A DNA stretch of 64,000 nucleotides from Viscum album. Its lineage: Eukaryota > Streptophyta > Magnoliopsida > Santalales > Viscaceae. The stretch spans positions 809,435,123 through 809,499,122 of the forward strand of contig OY728136.1 of NCBI GenBank assembly GCA_963277665.1, written 5' to 3'. The notes below the pieces were generated by a model that had not been told where the DNA came from, did not search any database, and saw only the letters and a program-made list of their open reading frames with translations. Below are positions 26,061-38,683 of this stretch, piece by piece. Made by a program: the position numbers and the translations under genes. The first letter of the stretch is position 1; each line of letters opens with the position of its first letter.

Positions 26061-27141
26061 TTGCCTCTGCGGCGTGTAACTGTCCACACCCAACTCCCCT
26101 GCCCCACGGCTGTTGGCCACCTCCCCAACCATGCCCTGGTCGAGGTCCCTGTGAAGCGCCCTGAGGTCGGCCTCCTCCTACGTCTGCCCTCGGAGGAGCG
26201 GGAGCTCACTATCCCTGCCGCTGCTGCTAGAAAGGTCTGGCTGGAAGCTGCGGCTGGGGCGGGTGATGGGGTTGACTGCCGCTACTATACTGCACCCGGT
26301 CGGGGCACTGACACTGGAGATGCCCAGGGCTCCCACAGATGATGCACCGTTGTCCCGGGCCCGAAGGAAAAGGGCGAGGGCCGGGGGATCGAAACTGAAA
26401 CTGCAGCAGTCTGCTCCCTGCGGGTCAAAACCTGGAGGGTCCTGACACTGGAGGCCTGGTGCTGACGGCCTTCCCCTTCGATGGTCCCAGCTGGATCCCA
26501 TCTCGCGACACTCCTCCTAGAGCATGCATCCTCTCCACCACTTTGGCCTTCTTCTGGACCTCCAAGTACGTCGGCAGGGTAAAGGGGGTAACAGCATACT
26601 AGAGGGAGGGTCGGAGTGCCTCCTCCAAACGTCTTGTACGAGACTCCTCGTCGAGAAAGAGGTCCGGAGAAAAATGTAGGTGGTCCTTGAACTTGATCCC
26701 TAGCTCCCTCATGGACATACTCCCCTGCTGGAGGGAGATTATTTCCTGCCTCTTATCTGCATTCATTGTCGAGGAGAGGAATTCTGCCCGGAACTCCCTC
26801 TCGAAATCCACCCAAGACACCTCAGACTTTGTCCTCTCCTCCAGGTAAAGTGTCCACCACTGACGCGCCACTCCCCGCATCTGGCTGACGGCCAGAGGAA
26901 CCCATTACTCGGTCGGGGCCCGAATCAGGCCGAAGGCTATAACTAGCTCCTCTAGCCAGCCTTCCGTCTTCATATCGGAGGCGCTGCCCTCATACTTCTT
27001 GAGGGCATGTCGCTGGAAGGCTCGAAGAGTCTTCTGCCACTGGTCTCCCTCTTCCTCTCGATCAGCTCTCTGTCGATCGGCCAAAGTAGTCTCCGGGGCC
27101 TCGATCACCTGTACCACACATGGTCGCCTTCCAGGTGCCAT
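26061..27141 (-). pseudogene. Element B gag (capsid and CCHC nucleocapsid)
   Basis: ATG at 27139-27141 opens the frame, about 360 bp from the PBS. The capsid core includes WLEELVIAFGLI, then RGVARQWWTLYLEERT and FEREFRAEFLS, the gag retrotransposon fold. A perfect knuckle CIICGSPGHLQCQC (Cys-X2-Cys-X4-His-X4-Cys) lies at 26305-26346, followed by a Gly/Gln/Pro-rich tail that runs into the protease. Six in-frame stops (26905 TAA, 26599 TAG, 26425 TGA, 26227 TAG, 26209 TAG, 26206 TGA) break it; all fit single C to T changes from Gln or Arg codons. Gag forms the virus-like particle and packages RNA. Confidence 0.92.
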
Positions 27142-27499
27142 GGCTGCAAGGTAAACAAGGAATGCCTAAGACCAAGTAGTGCAGAATATCATTCTTAAAA
27201 CTTCTTAAAATTTAATTTATTCTTAATTCCCAAGACATCCCCGAAACACAAGAACACAAGTCATTATGATGCATGTACCTTTCCTAGGGTCTCTACCCTA
27301 CAATTAGTGTGTCCTCACTTGGTCGTTCGGTAGGTCCAGAGTCATTGCATCGGATCACGAGGGGCCCTAAAATCCTATGTCCTAGCCGGTCTTCCCTGGC
27401 CTATTTCATGCGCCAAGGTCACCCAACACTGTTGCCTTACCATCCCATGCAATCCTCACTGTGCCTAACTCCAGACTCCATCCTATCTCTCAACCATCA
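27142..27499 (-). other. Element B untranslated leader
   Basis: Between PBS and gag ATG on the minus strand. No coding potential; expected to hold the packaging signal. No strong hairpin noticed. Confidence 0.6.
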
Positions 27500-27512
27500 G
27501 CCTATGATACCA
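27500..27512 (-). other. Element B primer binding site (tRNA-iMet)
   Basis: The minus strand reads TGGTATCATAGGC, close to the usual TGGTATCAGAGC, three bases from the LTR end. Confidence 0.85.
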
Positions 27513-28199
27513 TCCTGTCACGACCCGCCTTCACCAAAAGGAGGGAAGGATCAGCAGATTGCCAGGCCCTTCCATCTTTAAGTTGAAGGAGAGATAATGA
27601 CCCCCGAAACCCGCCTTCAATAGGTCTCGGAGTGGCGACTAGCCCCAAGGGTATAGAAATATCTCACAAATGAAAGGCATTACCCCTTTTTGTTTTATAA
27701 GATCGAGATATGAGATGATGAAACTCAACAACACCAAGGTAAAAGAAAAGTAAAGCCAAAAATAAACCATTCCCACATGCATGTTTCAAAAGTAAATCCA
27801 CAAGGTACAAAAGGTAACTATAAAGGTAAGTACCAAAGAGGAAAAGAAAAACAAAAACTGCAACTGCTCCAAAGGTCCGAGCTAGTAAGGTCCTGCGTGA
27901 TCCCTGAAGTCCTCCTGGAAACCTGAAAGCAGTTTTATATACATAGGGTGAGCATACAAGTACACTCAGTAGGGAAAACCAAAGACTCCCGTGCACAAGT
28001 GGGGGAACGTACTAAAGTCCCGTGAGAAAAGAGTAATCCAAACACCTATCAAGGTAAAATATCCAACCCAGGCCTCACCAAGGCACACTCCCCAAATAAC
28101 ACAAGTCATGTAATATATATAATCAGAGCACATCGATGTTTGGGTACCCTGCGCCACTTTCCCACTGGTTATTGAGACATCCTACGCATCGGACCATTC

Positions 28200-28630
28200 C
28201 CGCCATTCTCACTGCAGTCCCACTGCCACACCCGCCCGCACACACCTGGGCCACAACCACACGCAGTCCCACTGCCGAAACCCTACCCGCACACACCTGG
28301 GGCCTCAACCGCACGTAGTCTCACTGCTAAATCTCGCCCGCACACACCTGGGCCACAACTTTCACACGTAACCATGCCTGCAAACACCTAGGCCAGAACA
28401 ACCACTACCACGCCCGAAGACACTTGGGCTAGAGAAAAATCCACTGCCACGCCCGAAGACACCTGGGCCTCATCCCAAAGATACTTGGGAAACCACTTAG
28501 CGCACACACCTGGCCAACCACCACACTACCCCGCCTGAAAGTTCTTGGGGTAATAATGGACCTCAGGCCATCACATCTTGCCTGAAGATACTTGGGCTAT
28601 CCATGAAAGGGAGCAGAAAAGGAGCTAATA
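28200..28630. repeat. Minisatellite in element B right LTR
   Basis: Same CACACACCTGGGCC / GAAGACACCTGGGC array as in the left LTR, unit for unit as far as can be followed by eye. Confidence 0.8.
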
Positions 28631-29772
28631 ACCAGCCACCAAGAATAGTGTTGGGAAAAACACCCTCCCCCATGAAATGGGGGTGTTCGGCACTTAAGTG
28701 CTCAACTTGGGTGGGGCGTGAATAAGAAACACGAAACTACAAGTATAGATATATAGGTAACAAGCACTCACCCAAAGCTAGGTTTTTCTTCAGACAACCT
28801 ACAGATCACAACAGCACTCAAGTCCGAGTCACGACTCACGCCAACAAACCTATTTGTCCCATTCTTGTTTCAAGTTCAGTGATAATGTTTAAGTTTAAGC
28901 ACTACTGGTCAACTAGTAGGCATAGGCATAAGTCCAGGAAAGTAAACAGTCAAACATCAACCAAAACACCCACACCCGGTTCTCAACAACAGAGGATTCC
29001 ACCCCAATTCGTGATATAAACAAGTAACCACCAGGTCTTAAAAACTCACAACCACCGAATCTATACCAACAGGAGATCCCATCCCCAGTTTCATAACCAC
29101 CGAAATCATAAAAGAAAAGGGGATCCCATCCCCTCCCACATCTCCAACAATCGACTCATAAGAGAAAACCACCAAAACGTTGCCACCAGCGCTAAGCAAG
29201 TCCAAGCCTGTATTTTCGGATTTAAAAGATTTTACACGTTCCATGATTTCAATTCTATTCCGACCGGGGTTAGCACAGAAGGGATTGATCCTGGTGCTTT
29301 CAATTTATTCATCCGGGTATACGTGATTAACCAATTTCTTTCACAGAAGGAGTTTACAACCACAACAAGCCATTTAAAACATCAGCAGGGTTCATTAGTG
29401 CACAAACAACGACCACCAACGACCTCTATTTTCAGGAGGCATAAGCCAGCACAACTCAACAAGATGGTCATAGAAGAAACAACATCAAAAATATAAGACA
29501 TCAAAAACAATCACATCCCCCCTCCTTTATTTAAAGAATTCATTCATTATCTTTAATTAGGTATGGTTTATCCAATTCTACAGAATCAAAAGCAAGCCCA
29601 CCTCGCATGATACACAAAACAGAGAGGAAAAGGAGAAATTCCCTACTTGTTTATAGATGATCGACGCTTAGGCTGGGGGCGTGGAACTTTATGGATAACG
29701 ATGTGCCCGATGCACCAGAAGCCGTTTGTGAAAAGCCACGATCGAGAAAAGAGAAACCACAGCTAACCCTTA

Positions 29773-29780
29773 GTTTATAA
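29773..29780 (-). promoter_or_regulatory. TATA box candidate of element B promoter
   Basis: The minus strand reads CTCTTATAAACTAAGG in the right (5') LTR, about 350 bp from its U3 start. A pyrimidine-rich TTTCTCTTTTCTCG lies about 30 bp downstream, a plausible start site. The left LTR keeps the same box. Confidence 0.5.
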
Positions 29781-30037
29781 GAGCCGAGGACGGTTGAGGT
29801 GAAAACGCGAAACCGTGTAAGGCGCGGGGGTCGTGGGTTGACCACGCGGCTCCACTCGTCATAAAAAGGGGGGTCAGGTGGTTTAAGTCGACTCATGAAT
29901 TGATTAAGTATTTAATTAAAACTCTTATGCACGTTACAGGTCTTTAAAACACGCTTAAACGAGTCAAAATAGGGTTTAAAACCCTACTTGCGCAAAAGGG
30001 AGCGCTACTGGAAACAACTTGACAAGGTCGGGTGACG

Positions 30038-30066
30038 TCGATCGGTCTCACCGATCGGTATCATCG
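30038..30066. repeat. Terminal 13-mer array, right LTR of B
   Basis: Two GATCGGTCTCACC-like units near the U3 end. The left LTR has four at 22162-22218. Confidence 0.75.
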
Positions 30067-32035
30067 AGACGCCACTCCTTTAGGACCCGGATTTTGGAAA
30101 AGGGAAGAACCAAGAGAGTCTAGGTCATCACATCCACCAGTTTTTTTATCACTATAATGACCTAGGATTTTCATACAGACATTACATAATTTTTGTAGAA
30201 TACACAAACACATGCCCAAAGACCGTATTTTTTTGGTTCCATTGGAAACTTGGAACACAAAACTATAGTTTGGTGAAATATATTCAATGTTTCCCAAAAA
30301 TATATTCCTCTTTAGTAGCCCTACCTAAAATCATTATTTATAACCTAGGGAAAAACATGTGAAAGAGGTGATCTTAGATGCTCAATAATGGTAAACAAGA
30401 GATATATTTAAGAATAAACATGAGAATATGGGTATGATAATGTGATCATAAAATTATAATATAATACCCTACATATCAAAGATCATAAAAATGGATCATG
30501 GCATAAATATTGGCAGTTCATAAGACATAAATCATAAGGGAATCAAGAGTATAAGCCAAAAAATCATAACATATGAATAATACATAGAATTTGCGGATGA
30601 AACATAAACATGTAATATCATTCCCTATAAGTCAAGGTGAATTGACAAAACTTATCATGGAACTTCATGGGGACTAAACCTATTAGGTGGTACACATCAC
30701 CATCCCCATTCGCAGTCCTTTCCTTATAAGGGATCAAGTTTCCCCTTCTTCCCATAGTGTATCAAGCTCATCGAATTGTTTCCCATATTTATCCCATGTG
30801 ATATAAATATTTACCCAATTCATTTTAGGGATATATAGGTCTCACCCATTACATAATTAAAATCATATATATGTGTTCCACATGAACATAAATCATATCA
30901 TAACCCATAAAAAATGGGTTTTATAAACATTTAATCATAACATAACTCATGGAAGAGAAAAACAAATCATAAGTACCAATTTATCATAAAAATAAACCAT
31001 TCAAAGATATAATAAGAGTGATATAATTGGATAATATCCCTATTAAAACATAATTAACATTAAATAACATTTTCCTAGATGGAAAATGATTTTGAAAGAT
31101 CATTTGAAATAATTCTTAAGGAAAATATCCTTTCCACTTTGAAAAGAACTTTTTAAATCATAAAACATTTAGAAAACCTTTTTTCATTGAAAATAACCAT
31201 GAAAACTTATAAATTAATATTTTAAAACCATATTAAACATTTTTTAAATACTATTCCTTGAAAATTTATATAATATCATGTAAAAAACTTTTAAAATTTT
31301 TTTAGAAAACTTCTTTTGAAGGTGCACAGATTTCCAAACTAATAAATGATAACATTATATTAAACTTACAATATCATGAAAATAAGGATATTTATGATAC
31401 AAATATAAAATTTTAGTATATAAACCTCATAAAATAATATAGGTTCATAACATAACATGTGTCTCAAAGAAGGAAAATTGAGACAAAATTACCTTACGGA
31501 CTTGGTAACTTTTGAACCGTAAACCCCATGAAAGAGAGATCATAAAATGGATATGTAAATACCCATAAAATTTAAGGATAAATATCATAGAATCTATTAA
31601 TGGGTATTATATACACCACATAAAATAAATTAGTGGTAAAGATGTCATAAGTCTCATAGAAATAAAAGTGACACTAGAAATCCCCTTACCTTAAGTACTG
31701 ACTTCCTTCATATACATTAAAATATATTGTATAATAACTATAATTTTATTATAAATTTACCACATAACTATATTTATATATATAATACCATATATTACTT
31801 ACTTATTAATTTATATTACTCATTTATTAACAATTCCACGTTAATGTTATGTTTCAGGTAATAACCGATTTGTTTTTTGTACATGTTTGGACTTGATATT
31901 CTTGGTCCTTTTACATAGATCGTTATTTAATATTATAAAGAATTATAAACACGATATAAATATAATATATATATATTAATTATCTATGTATTTATGTTTA
32001 TTCATAAAATTTATAGGTATAAAATAAAATACACT

Positions 32036-32480
32036 GTTCATGGAGACGGTAGGTCGTACGTACACATGAACGTTGTTTTCATTTTATTTTCATATTAAAA
32101 GAAAGAAAATTATATGATATATTATAATTAAAGAATAATTTTTATATTATATATATAATATATATTCATAAAATTAATCCTTACTACCATAAATTTAATA
32201 TATAGATGAAAAATGAATCACATCGCATCGTGAAGATGGTAAGCCATATGTATGCATGAGTGATGTTATCATTTTCCAAAAGATTAGATGGTAAAAAGGT
32301 AAATATGATATTATCATTAAATAAGTATTATTATATCATAAATATAATATATAAACATTAATCCCATAATAATTCCTTTTTATAAAATATGGTGATGGAA
32401 AATGAATTATATTTCTACGTGGAGACGGTAAGTCATACGCACGCACGAGTAATACTTTCACTTCTTGTTCGATGTGAAAG
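32036..32480. repeat. Triplicated ~190-bp module in C left LTR
   Basis: Three tandem copies starting near 32041, 32227 and 32416. Each has a (G)GAGACGGTAGGTCGTACG-like core followed by a GCACGAGCGATG-like segment and TTTTCA. CpG-rich cores stand out in otherwise A+T-rich DNA. The right LTR has the copies at about 48202, 48394 and 48585. Element A has one. Confidence 0.75.
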
Positions 32481-33299
32481 GGGATGTATAATGGTGTGTT
32501 CATAATCATAATAATATTTTATAATATTTAGTATGATTAATTTATTATTTTATGATATATATCATAGATTTAGATAAGGTATATAAGAGTAGAAAAAATA
32601 TATTGATTAGTTAGAGCGAGTATCTCTTCTTTGAAACATCTCCTTCAGATATCATCTAAAGGACTCTAGTGTTGGTCATTTCAGAATAAAATAACCCCTA
32701 GAATGTGTCTATGGAAGTTTAGAATATAATTTTTCAGAGTTTTGTCAAGAAATAAGGCTCTATTTTGTGAAATGAGATGAGGGAGGAGGTGTCCTTTATA
32801 ATGATAGTGAGGGGCACTTTTGAAATTTCTCAAAATATTAATTTATAAAACATTAAATACCAATAAAAACACCTCCATATGTAAATTTATTCCAATATAA
32901 TATGTAATAGGGTGTTATTTCCATAAATAAATATATTTTATACATATTATTGTGTAATTTTAAACCTTATCATTTTTTATAAACCTTTAGTTAACCTATT
33001 TTAATTTTAACTATAGCAACAGTATTTTCAATATAAAAAGGTGGATATTTTTACTTATAAGGTTTAAATTGAACCATAAAAGGTTCATTTATTATATTTT
33101 AGACCATAATTCATCCCCTTTATTATTATTTATGATTTTTATAATTTTTAATTAATTTAATAAAATATTTTTTTTATAAAATATATTTAGTGTCAATTTT
33201 GACATTATTCATTATATTGACTTTAATAAAATCAATATAGAAATATAACTTCAAAAAAATTAATTTCAGTACACCCCTAATAAGTCATATTCACCTATA

Positions 33300-33304
33300 G
33301 AATT
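33300..33304. repeat. Target site duplication of element D (left)
   Basis: GAATT, identical to 42660-42664. The unoccupied paired LTR of C reads CCTATA-AAATT-CATG at 49435-49449. Confidence 0.9.
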
Positions 33305-34000
33305 TGTAATGTCCCGGCCCAGCTGATCATCAAACTGTCGGCCGGACCGGTAGGTCACATGGCCTCAAGCGCGTCTCCTCGTACACTAGAGGCTGCCGAC
33401 TAGCAATGAGGGTCTCAGGAGGTGATAGTGGGGAGACTATACCCTCATATCAGAGTAACACAACGGTATTTTGATAGTAAATAATATTCAATATCGTAAG
33501 CAGTAAACAATTTAAAGACAGCATCAAAAGATAATCAATATCCATTTCATAAAAGGTGTCCAAAGCTAGTTTACAGGATACAGGGATGATGAATGATACA
33601 ATGTGAAAACAACAATGTAAAAGAATAAATAAAAGATAGCAAGGCCCGACGGGTGATCTCCTGAGCATCCCAAGCTCCTGATTGGTCCTTTGCTCCTAAC
33701 TCCTCAGGTAAAAATAGCACAACACACAACCTAGGTCCTGCAAGCAAGAATGTCTACTCGGGTACCCCAGTGCAATGGCGGCCCGAGTAGGGTGTGTGAT
33801 ATAAATCTCAGTAGGCCGGTACCACCGGTGTCTAACCCAAACCAGAAAGTGTAATATTAATTAAAGCAATAAGTAGGTATAACAAGATTTAATAAGCAGG
33901 ACAACATAGATAAACAACACCCGTCCAGGTTCCCTAGGGACACCCGACGGCTATACCATCTTCAGCTCGTTGCCGGTAATGTAACCTGATCATGTCACCA

Positions 34001-34018
34001 TATATATATATATATATA
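34001..34018. repeat. (TA)9 microsatellite, D left LTR
   Basis: 18 bp of TA repeats. The right LTR has 38 bp at the same place. Confidence 0.9.
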
Positions 34019-34036
34019 AGCATTTATGTCATATAT

Positions 34037-34606
34037 GGCATGGGGTAAGAATACCTCCCACCCATAAATCGAGATTAGCAGTCACGAGGTAAGAATGCCT
34101 CTCGTCCTTACATGTCAACTAGAAAGGGGTATCAATGCCTCCCTTCCATCATTCGTGATTAGTGGGCACGAGGTAAGAATGCCTCTCGTCCCTATCGGTC
34201 CACTGGCAAGGGGTATGAATGCCTCCCTTCCATAAATGTATGGAGAATAGCAGGCATGAGGTAAGAATGCCTCTCGTCCCTATAAGTCAACTGGAAAGGG
34301 GTATAAATGCCCCCCTTCCATACACGTATAGAGATCTCATTTGGCATGGGGTAGACATGCCTCCCACCCATACTCAAGTAAGCTGGCATGAGGTATGCAT
34401 GCCTCCCATCCATAACTATTCAAAGTAGATGGCATGGGGTATCAATGCCTCCCATCCATAATCATTCAAATTAGATGGCATGGGGTATGAATGCCTCCCA
34501 TCCATAACATGTATCTCATCACTAGAAGTCACTGGAAAGGGGTAATAATGCCTCCCTTCCATACATGTAATGTCACACTCGCATGGGGTATAACTGCCTC
34601 CCATCC
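34037..34606. repeat. 13-unit hairpin tandem array, D left LTR
   Basis: Units repeat about every 45 bp around a core of GGCATGGGGTATGAATGCC followed by TCCCATCC. In each unit 5-bp arms face each other across a loop of about 12 nt: ATGGG/CCCAT, ACGAG/CTCGT or AAGGG/CCCTT, with wobble or single mismatches in a few. The sequence between cores varies. It is transcribable as part of the LTR on the minus strand. Frames reading GRHSYPMP-like peptides across it are repeat artefacts. Confidence 0.85.
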
Positions 34607-35749
34607 AAACACGTATCTCATCACTAGGTGGCATCACCATGTGCGCACTCACATTACAACCATCTCTATAATATACTACTTATGGAATTAACTCATAAGC
34701 ATTCAAAGAATCCTATCACAGTCACAAACAATCATACAACCCATATCCACGTAAATGGTTATAATCACGTCCATACAAATATTCCTAAGGAAAACCATTT
34801 CAAGTATCATTATCACATTTATACTTAAGTAAAATCCTCTTAAGTATCAGTTTCAAGACACTAACATATTCATCACATTTATATAAGGTACATGAGGCAA
34901 CCTGCTCGTGTACGATATTGGCTAGCCCCCAATTAATTATTTATTCCTCTTATATCATTTCAAAGACATTTAAGGATTTACAAAGAATTAAGAGGTGCTA
35001 TGGACTACCTATCCCAGGTAAATCCCATTCACTAAATTCATTCCATTAACATAAGTCGTGCTTATTCCATTATCCTAAGGCATGGTCTTACCACCCTAAT
35101 CCAAATCATTTAAGTTCCACCAAATCATAACAAGAGTTTAGCAGGAAAGCATAAGAATCTACTTCCTAATTTTATCTTGAATACAGTGCACCTCTGATCG
35201 AGGGGTTTTATTATTAAATCGTTGGATTAGTGACCAAGAAACCATTTTATCTTATTCCTGGAATTCACACAATTTGCACAGAAGCATTTAATCGACTAAA
35301 CTTGCATAATTAAAATACTAAAAAAATCAGTATCAAACTCTTTAAATGCTTCACTTAAATTAATGGGCAAGGAGAGGGACCCTACCTCAAGGTGGATCCA
35401 TCTGTACACTCCGGATCTTGACGCTTTATAACTAAGATCCGCCTAAGCTCCGGCAAAGCGAAACCAACCCGAACCCGCCAACGTACTAAGCAAAACACAC
35501 TACGAACCTTAAACCAACTAAAGATAAAAAATTGGGAGCTGCGTAAATAAAGAATAGGTAAAACCCTTACCTCGTAATCAAACCGGCGGATCGAAATCAC
35601 CGCAATCCGCCTTGCCTTCGGCAACGGATGTCGTACGCACACCAACAAGGTCCCGAGGGACCTTCTGCATCACCCTAGAACAAGAGGAACAAGAAATAAA
35701 ATGAAATCAACCAAACCATAAACCTAGGGGTTCTTGGCTGAGCGAAATT

Positions 35750-35960
35750 AGGGCAAGGAGGAGCCCTAAAATCGGCCAAGAATGGAGGAGGAGGAGGAAG
35801 GAGGATTACTGTGGAGATTCGAAGGAGGAATCACCAAGAACGGAGGAGAGACCTTGACCGAGAGGAGGCCGGAAGGGGGGTGTCGCGCGCGGATGAAGGG
35901 GAGACCCTCCCTGTACGTCGTGTGGGTTGAGTGAGGGTGAGGGAGAGTTAGTTTAGGTTT
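35750..35960 (-). promoter_or_regulatory. Possible D promoter/leader zone, left LTR
   Basis: The minus strand passes from A+T-rich TTTAAAAATAAAACC into pyrimidine-rich CTCTCCCTCACCCTC and then TCCTCC repeats and CCCTAATTT. This resembles a plant core promoter followed by a 5' leader. No clear TATA box. The same block is at 41960-42200 in the right LTR, the one that would drive the element. Confidence 0.35.
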
Positions 35961-36023
35961 TATTTTTAAATAATTTTAAATATTTTAAAAACCCAAAACA
36001 AGGAATGGCACACGGCTTGGGCC

Positions 36024-36191
36024 GCACGGTTTGGAAAACCGTGCGCCAATCGTGCATCCCCAACTGGACACCCAAGACACCCCGCAAGGTCTGGCCACAT
36101 GGTTTGGGGAAAACATGCGCAGGCTATGCAGACTCCTCTGCCTCCCTATTTTAAGCCGCACGGTTTGGGCTACACGGTTTGGGAAACCGTG
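36024..36191. repeat. Palindrome cluster in D left LTR
   Basis: GCACGGTTT-GGA-AAACCGTGC at 36024-36044 and CACGGTTT-GGG-AAACCGTG at 36173-36191, with a decayed CACATGGTTT...AAAACATG copy near 36090-36115. Flanks repeat GCGCCAACCGTGCGCC. Confidence 0.85.
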
Positions 36192-36436
36192 CGCCAACCG
36201 TGCGCCTTCTGTTGTCGCTTAAAAACCATTCGTCTTCAGGTATGATGCACCAGAAACACATCAAGACACTCGGGAAACTTCTCGGGCCTTCGCCCAACCC
36301 AAAAAACATTAAAAAGAAGGGTTAAAACCTTCAGAACCTTGTTCTGAAGCTTGATTCTAAAAACAACCAGTTCAGTAATTGAAAAAGTTCAATTTCCCCC
36401 CACTTTTTAACCTGGTTCAAAACACGGGTCATTACA

Positions 36437-36448
36437 ACCTTCCCACCT
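36437..36448 (-). other. Element D polypurine tract
   Basis: The minus strand reads AAGGTGGGAAGG directly beside the 3' LTR, preceded by GGGATGAGAAGTTCT, the usual text ending gypsy interiors. Confidence 0.75.
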
Positions 36449-38683
36449 TAGAACTTCTCATCCCCAAGAATCCATCATGAATAACGCACATCTCACGTGA
36501 CCTAAAAGGGTTGTGAAGCATCGTTCAAACGTTCGTGTTACGTTTCCAAACGTCCCACACACTAACGAACATCCACTTAAGCACACGACGCTTAAGCCGT
36601 CAACACCCGAGCCAACGCTCGTTTTCCAACCAAAACACCCCGACGAATCTTACCCAAGCCTGTCATACTAGAGGCACAAACTCATCGTCGTCTCGCCAAG
36701 TAGCCAATCAAAGGTACTTCCCACCTTATATTTTTAACGTTAAACGGTCAAAACTCAAACCATCGCTCCACCACCTTTGGAACTGTCTTTCAAAAGCACG
36801 CACCAAGCGTTCCAACGACGCACCTAGAGTGATTTTGAAATGATCAAACGGTCCATTTCCCATCGACCTCAAAACCCATGTGAAAAAGATTCAAGCCACT
36901 CTGACTGACTATTCAAGAAGACGCCCAGCTTAGACGGCTGATGCTTTATAAGCTGAACATTGATGCCTTCTCCTAAGGCATCTCACACTTACCACGAGAA
37001 CATTCACCTAAGCTCATACCTGAATCCTGGTGACGTCTCCAATATCAAACCATGAGAGAAACCATGCATCCTGCATGCAACGCCGAAAGAGAAAAACCAA
37101 AAGAGCTCAACAGCTTTTAAAAATTAGCGCGGTGTAAGACCAACACTCTCTTAGTGCATCCAAGACAAAGTCAAGATAGGGGACATGCCCGTCACATAAC
37201 AGAGTACACTGAGAGGATTTTAAAAGAATTCCAGTTAGTCATACCCCAAAAACTGGAAAGGAGAACAGTCGAACCACCCCTGGTCGACTCTAAAGAAGAA
37301 ACTCGGCTTCACCTACCGACACATTGAGATTTCTAAACCGATCACAATGCATTTTCCCCGCACAAGGCATTCCGTGATCATTCACGATTTACCAACGAAG
37401 TCCTACACGACCAACGATGTTTCTTAAAAGGGTTTTCACACACCGCCAACCAGATCAAAGTCCTTCTTAATGTGTTACTTCTACCCAGAAGAACACACTT
37501 CACTAAATTGACACGATGCTTCCCACCTTAGAAGCGTCAGTGTCACCAAAAGAAGAAAAGACCAGCTTCCCATAAGTGAACTAGTTCATCAAAAACTAAA
37601 CAGAAGTATTTCACACTTCCGATCCATGATCACCATGCTAAGACGTACAAGGAAGCCAAAGCAACAAGACTGGCATGTCAACCACCCGAGTGTTCAGAAA
37701 ATCATCCCGAGCATTGGGACAACTTGATTCTCAAATGCTCAGGTCACTCTACCATGGAGATGACCCGAGACCGTACACAGCAGCGTAAGAGATACATCCA
37801 AACACCATATTTCCACATATGACCATTCTCTTGGATGATGAAATGTCAAGTCATCCATTACTATGCAAAAAGAAAAGGTCAAACGACCAACAAGGTGACC
37901 GACCATGCCCGAGGCATGTCCAACCAACTAATACAGAGCATTACCTGATGATCAACCCCTTAACAAGATCAAAAGAAGCATGACCACCCATCCGAACCGG
38001 GGTTTCATTAGAACTAGAAGTCCTACACGGGACAACGATACCCGAACAGTACCAAACATCAGAAAGTTCACCGAACAAGCCAAGCACATAAGCTCTAAGG
38101 GTGCTACCTACCACGGGCTAGGCCCTCATGAAAAACAAGCGTTGACCCAAGCACTTGGTCACACCCAACAAAAGTCATCGGGCTCAAAGCCTAACATTTA
38201 ACGCCATTGCTAAAAGAAAACAGCCTACAGAAAACGCGTAAGGTTCCGTTCCAAGGCACTCACAAGAAAGACTTAACCTACCCACACATGGGGTCTCAAC
38301 AGAGGACACCACTAAAGGTTCATTTTTTCAAGACCTTTATATTTATTCACATTTGTCATTTAATCACTTTAAAATATTAAATTCAACACATCAAGTACCC
38401 TTTTCCAAACAAAAATTCACTAGGCACTTGATCAATTTATCAATAAACAGCTCAAATAAAAGCAGACATGTCTCAACAAACTCCCTTTTAACCATTAAAA
38501 AATTATCATATATCTCTCATTATTCTGGTAATTTATCATAATAAATTCATTTAAAATAAATCAGGCGACCTATGAGGGTCCCAACAAGTAAATTCACATC
38601 AGATCAAAACCAAACATATTTCACATAAAGAAGCATTTCGCAAAGCATGCTTCCATCACATTCATTATGGGTTTCTATTTTCC

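Larger units (their letters stand above)
19643..30132 (-). mobile_element. Element B: full-length Ty3/gypsy chromovirus, Tekay/Del-like, inactive
   Basis: LTRs of 2640 bp (left) and 2617 bp (right) start TGTCAC and end CATCACA. They flank a PBS, gag, protease, RT, RNase H and integrase, all on the minus strand. Flanking bases TTCAC (19638-19642) and TCCAC (30133-30137) look like a 5-bp target duplication with one change. In the first ~215 bp of the two LTRs I count about a dozen differences. GC is clearly higher than in all surrounding DNA. Integrase followed by a GPF motif and a chromodomain-like tail points to a chromovirus; Tekay/Del is my best clade guess from the RT and integrase text. 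It has 12 in-frame stops and one frameshift. Confidence 0.95.
27516..30132 (-). repeat. Element B right (5') LTR
   Basis: Direct repeat of 19643-22282 with scattered substitutions and a few indels. The clearest indel is in the terminal GATCGGTCTCACC array (two units here, four on the left). Confidence 0.95.
30153..33304 (-). repeat. Element C left (3') LTR, first part
   Basis: Matches 46332-49445 of the right LTR throughout. Common landmarks are CATAACATAACTCATGG, AACATGTGTCTCAAAGAAG and the triplicated GGAGACGGTAGG module. It stops at GAATT, where D is inserted. Confidence 0.9.
33305..36436 (-). repeat. Element D left (3') LTR
   Basis: Direct repeat of 39485-42659. Holds, left to right: a (TA)9 run, the 13-unit hairpin array, unique A+T-rich DNA, a GC-rich AGGAGG-type block (35750-35950) and a cluster of GCACGGTTT palindromes (36020-36195). 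Confidence 0.93.

Noticed and set aside
22564..26445. Many plus-strand frames opposite B gag-pol
   Set aside because: Shadows of the minus-strand polyprotein; no family features.
22685..27141. Fungal RIP as the source of C to T changes
   Set aside because: Element families, PBS type and LINE ORF1 types are those of plants, and methyl-cytosine deamination is sufficient.
34037..34606. Repeat-spacer layout resembling a CRISPR array
   Set aside because: Units are degenerate, lie inside both LTRs of a plant retrotransposon in the same order, and no cas gene or prokaryotic context exists.
38561..38590. Possible fourth copy of the D interior hairpin
   Set aside because: Spacing fits (about 120 bp from copy 1) and CCTATGAGGG is loop-like, but the arms do not pair convincingly.
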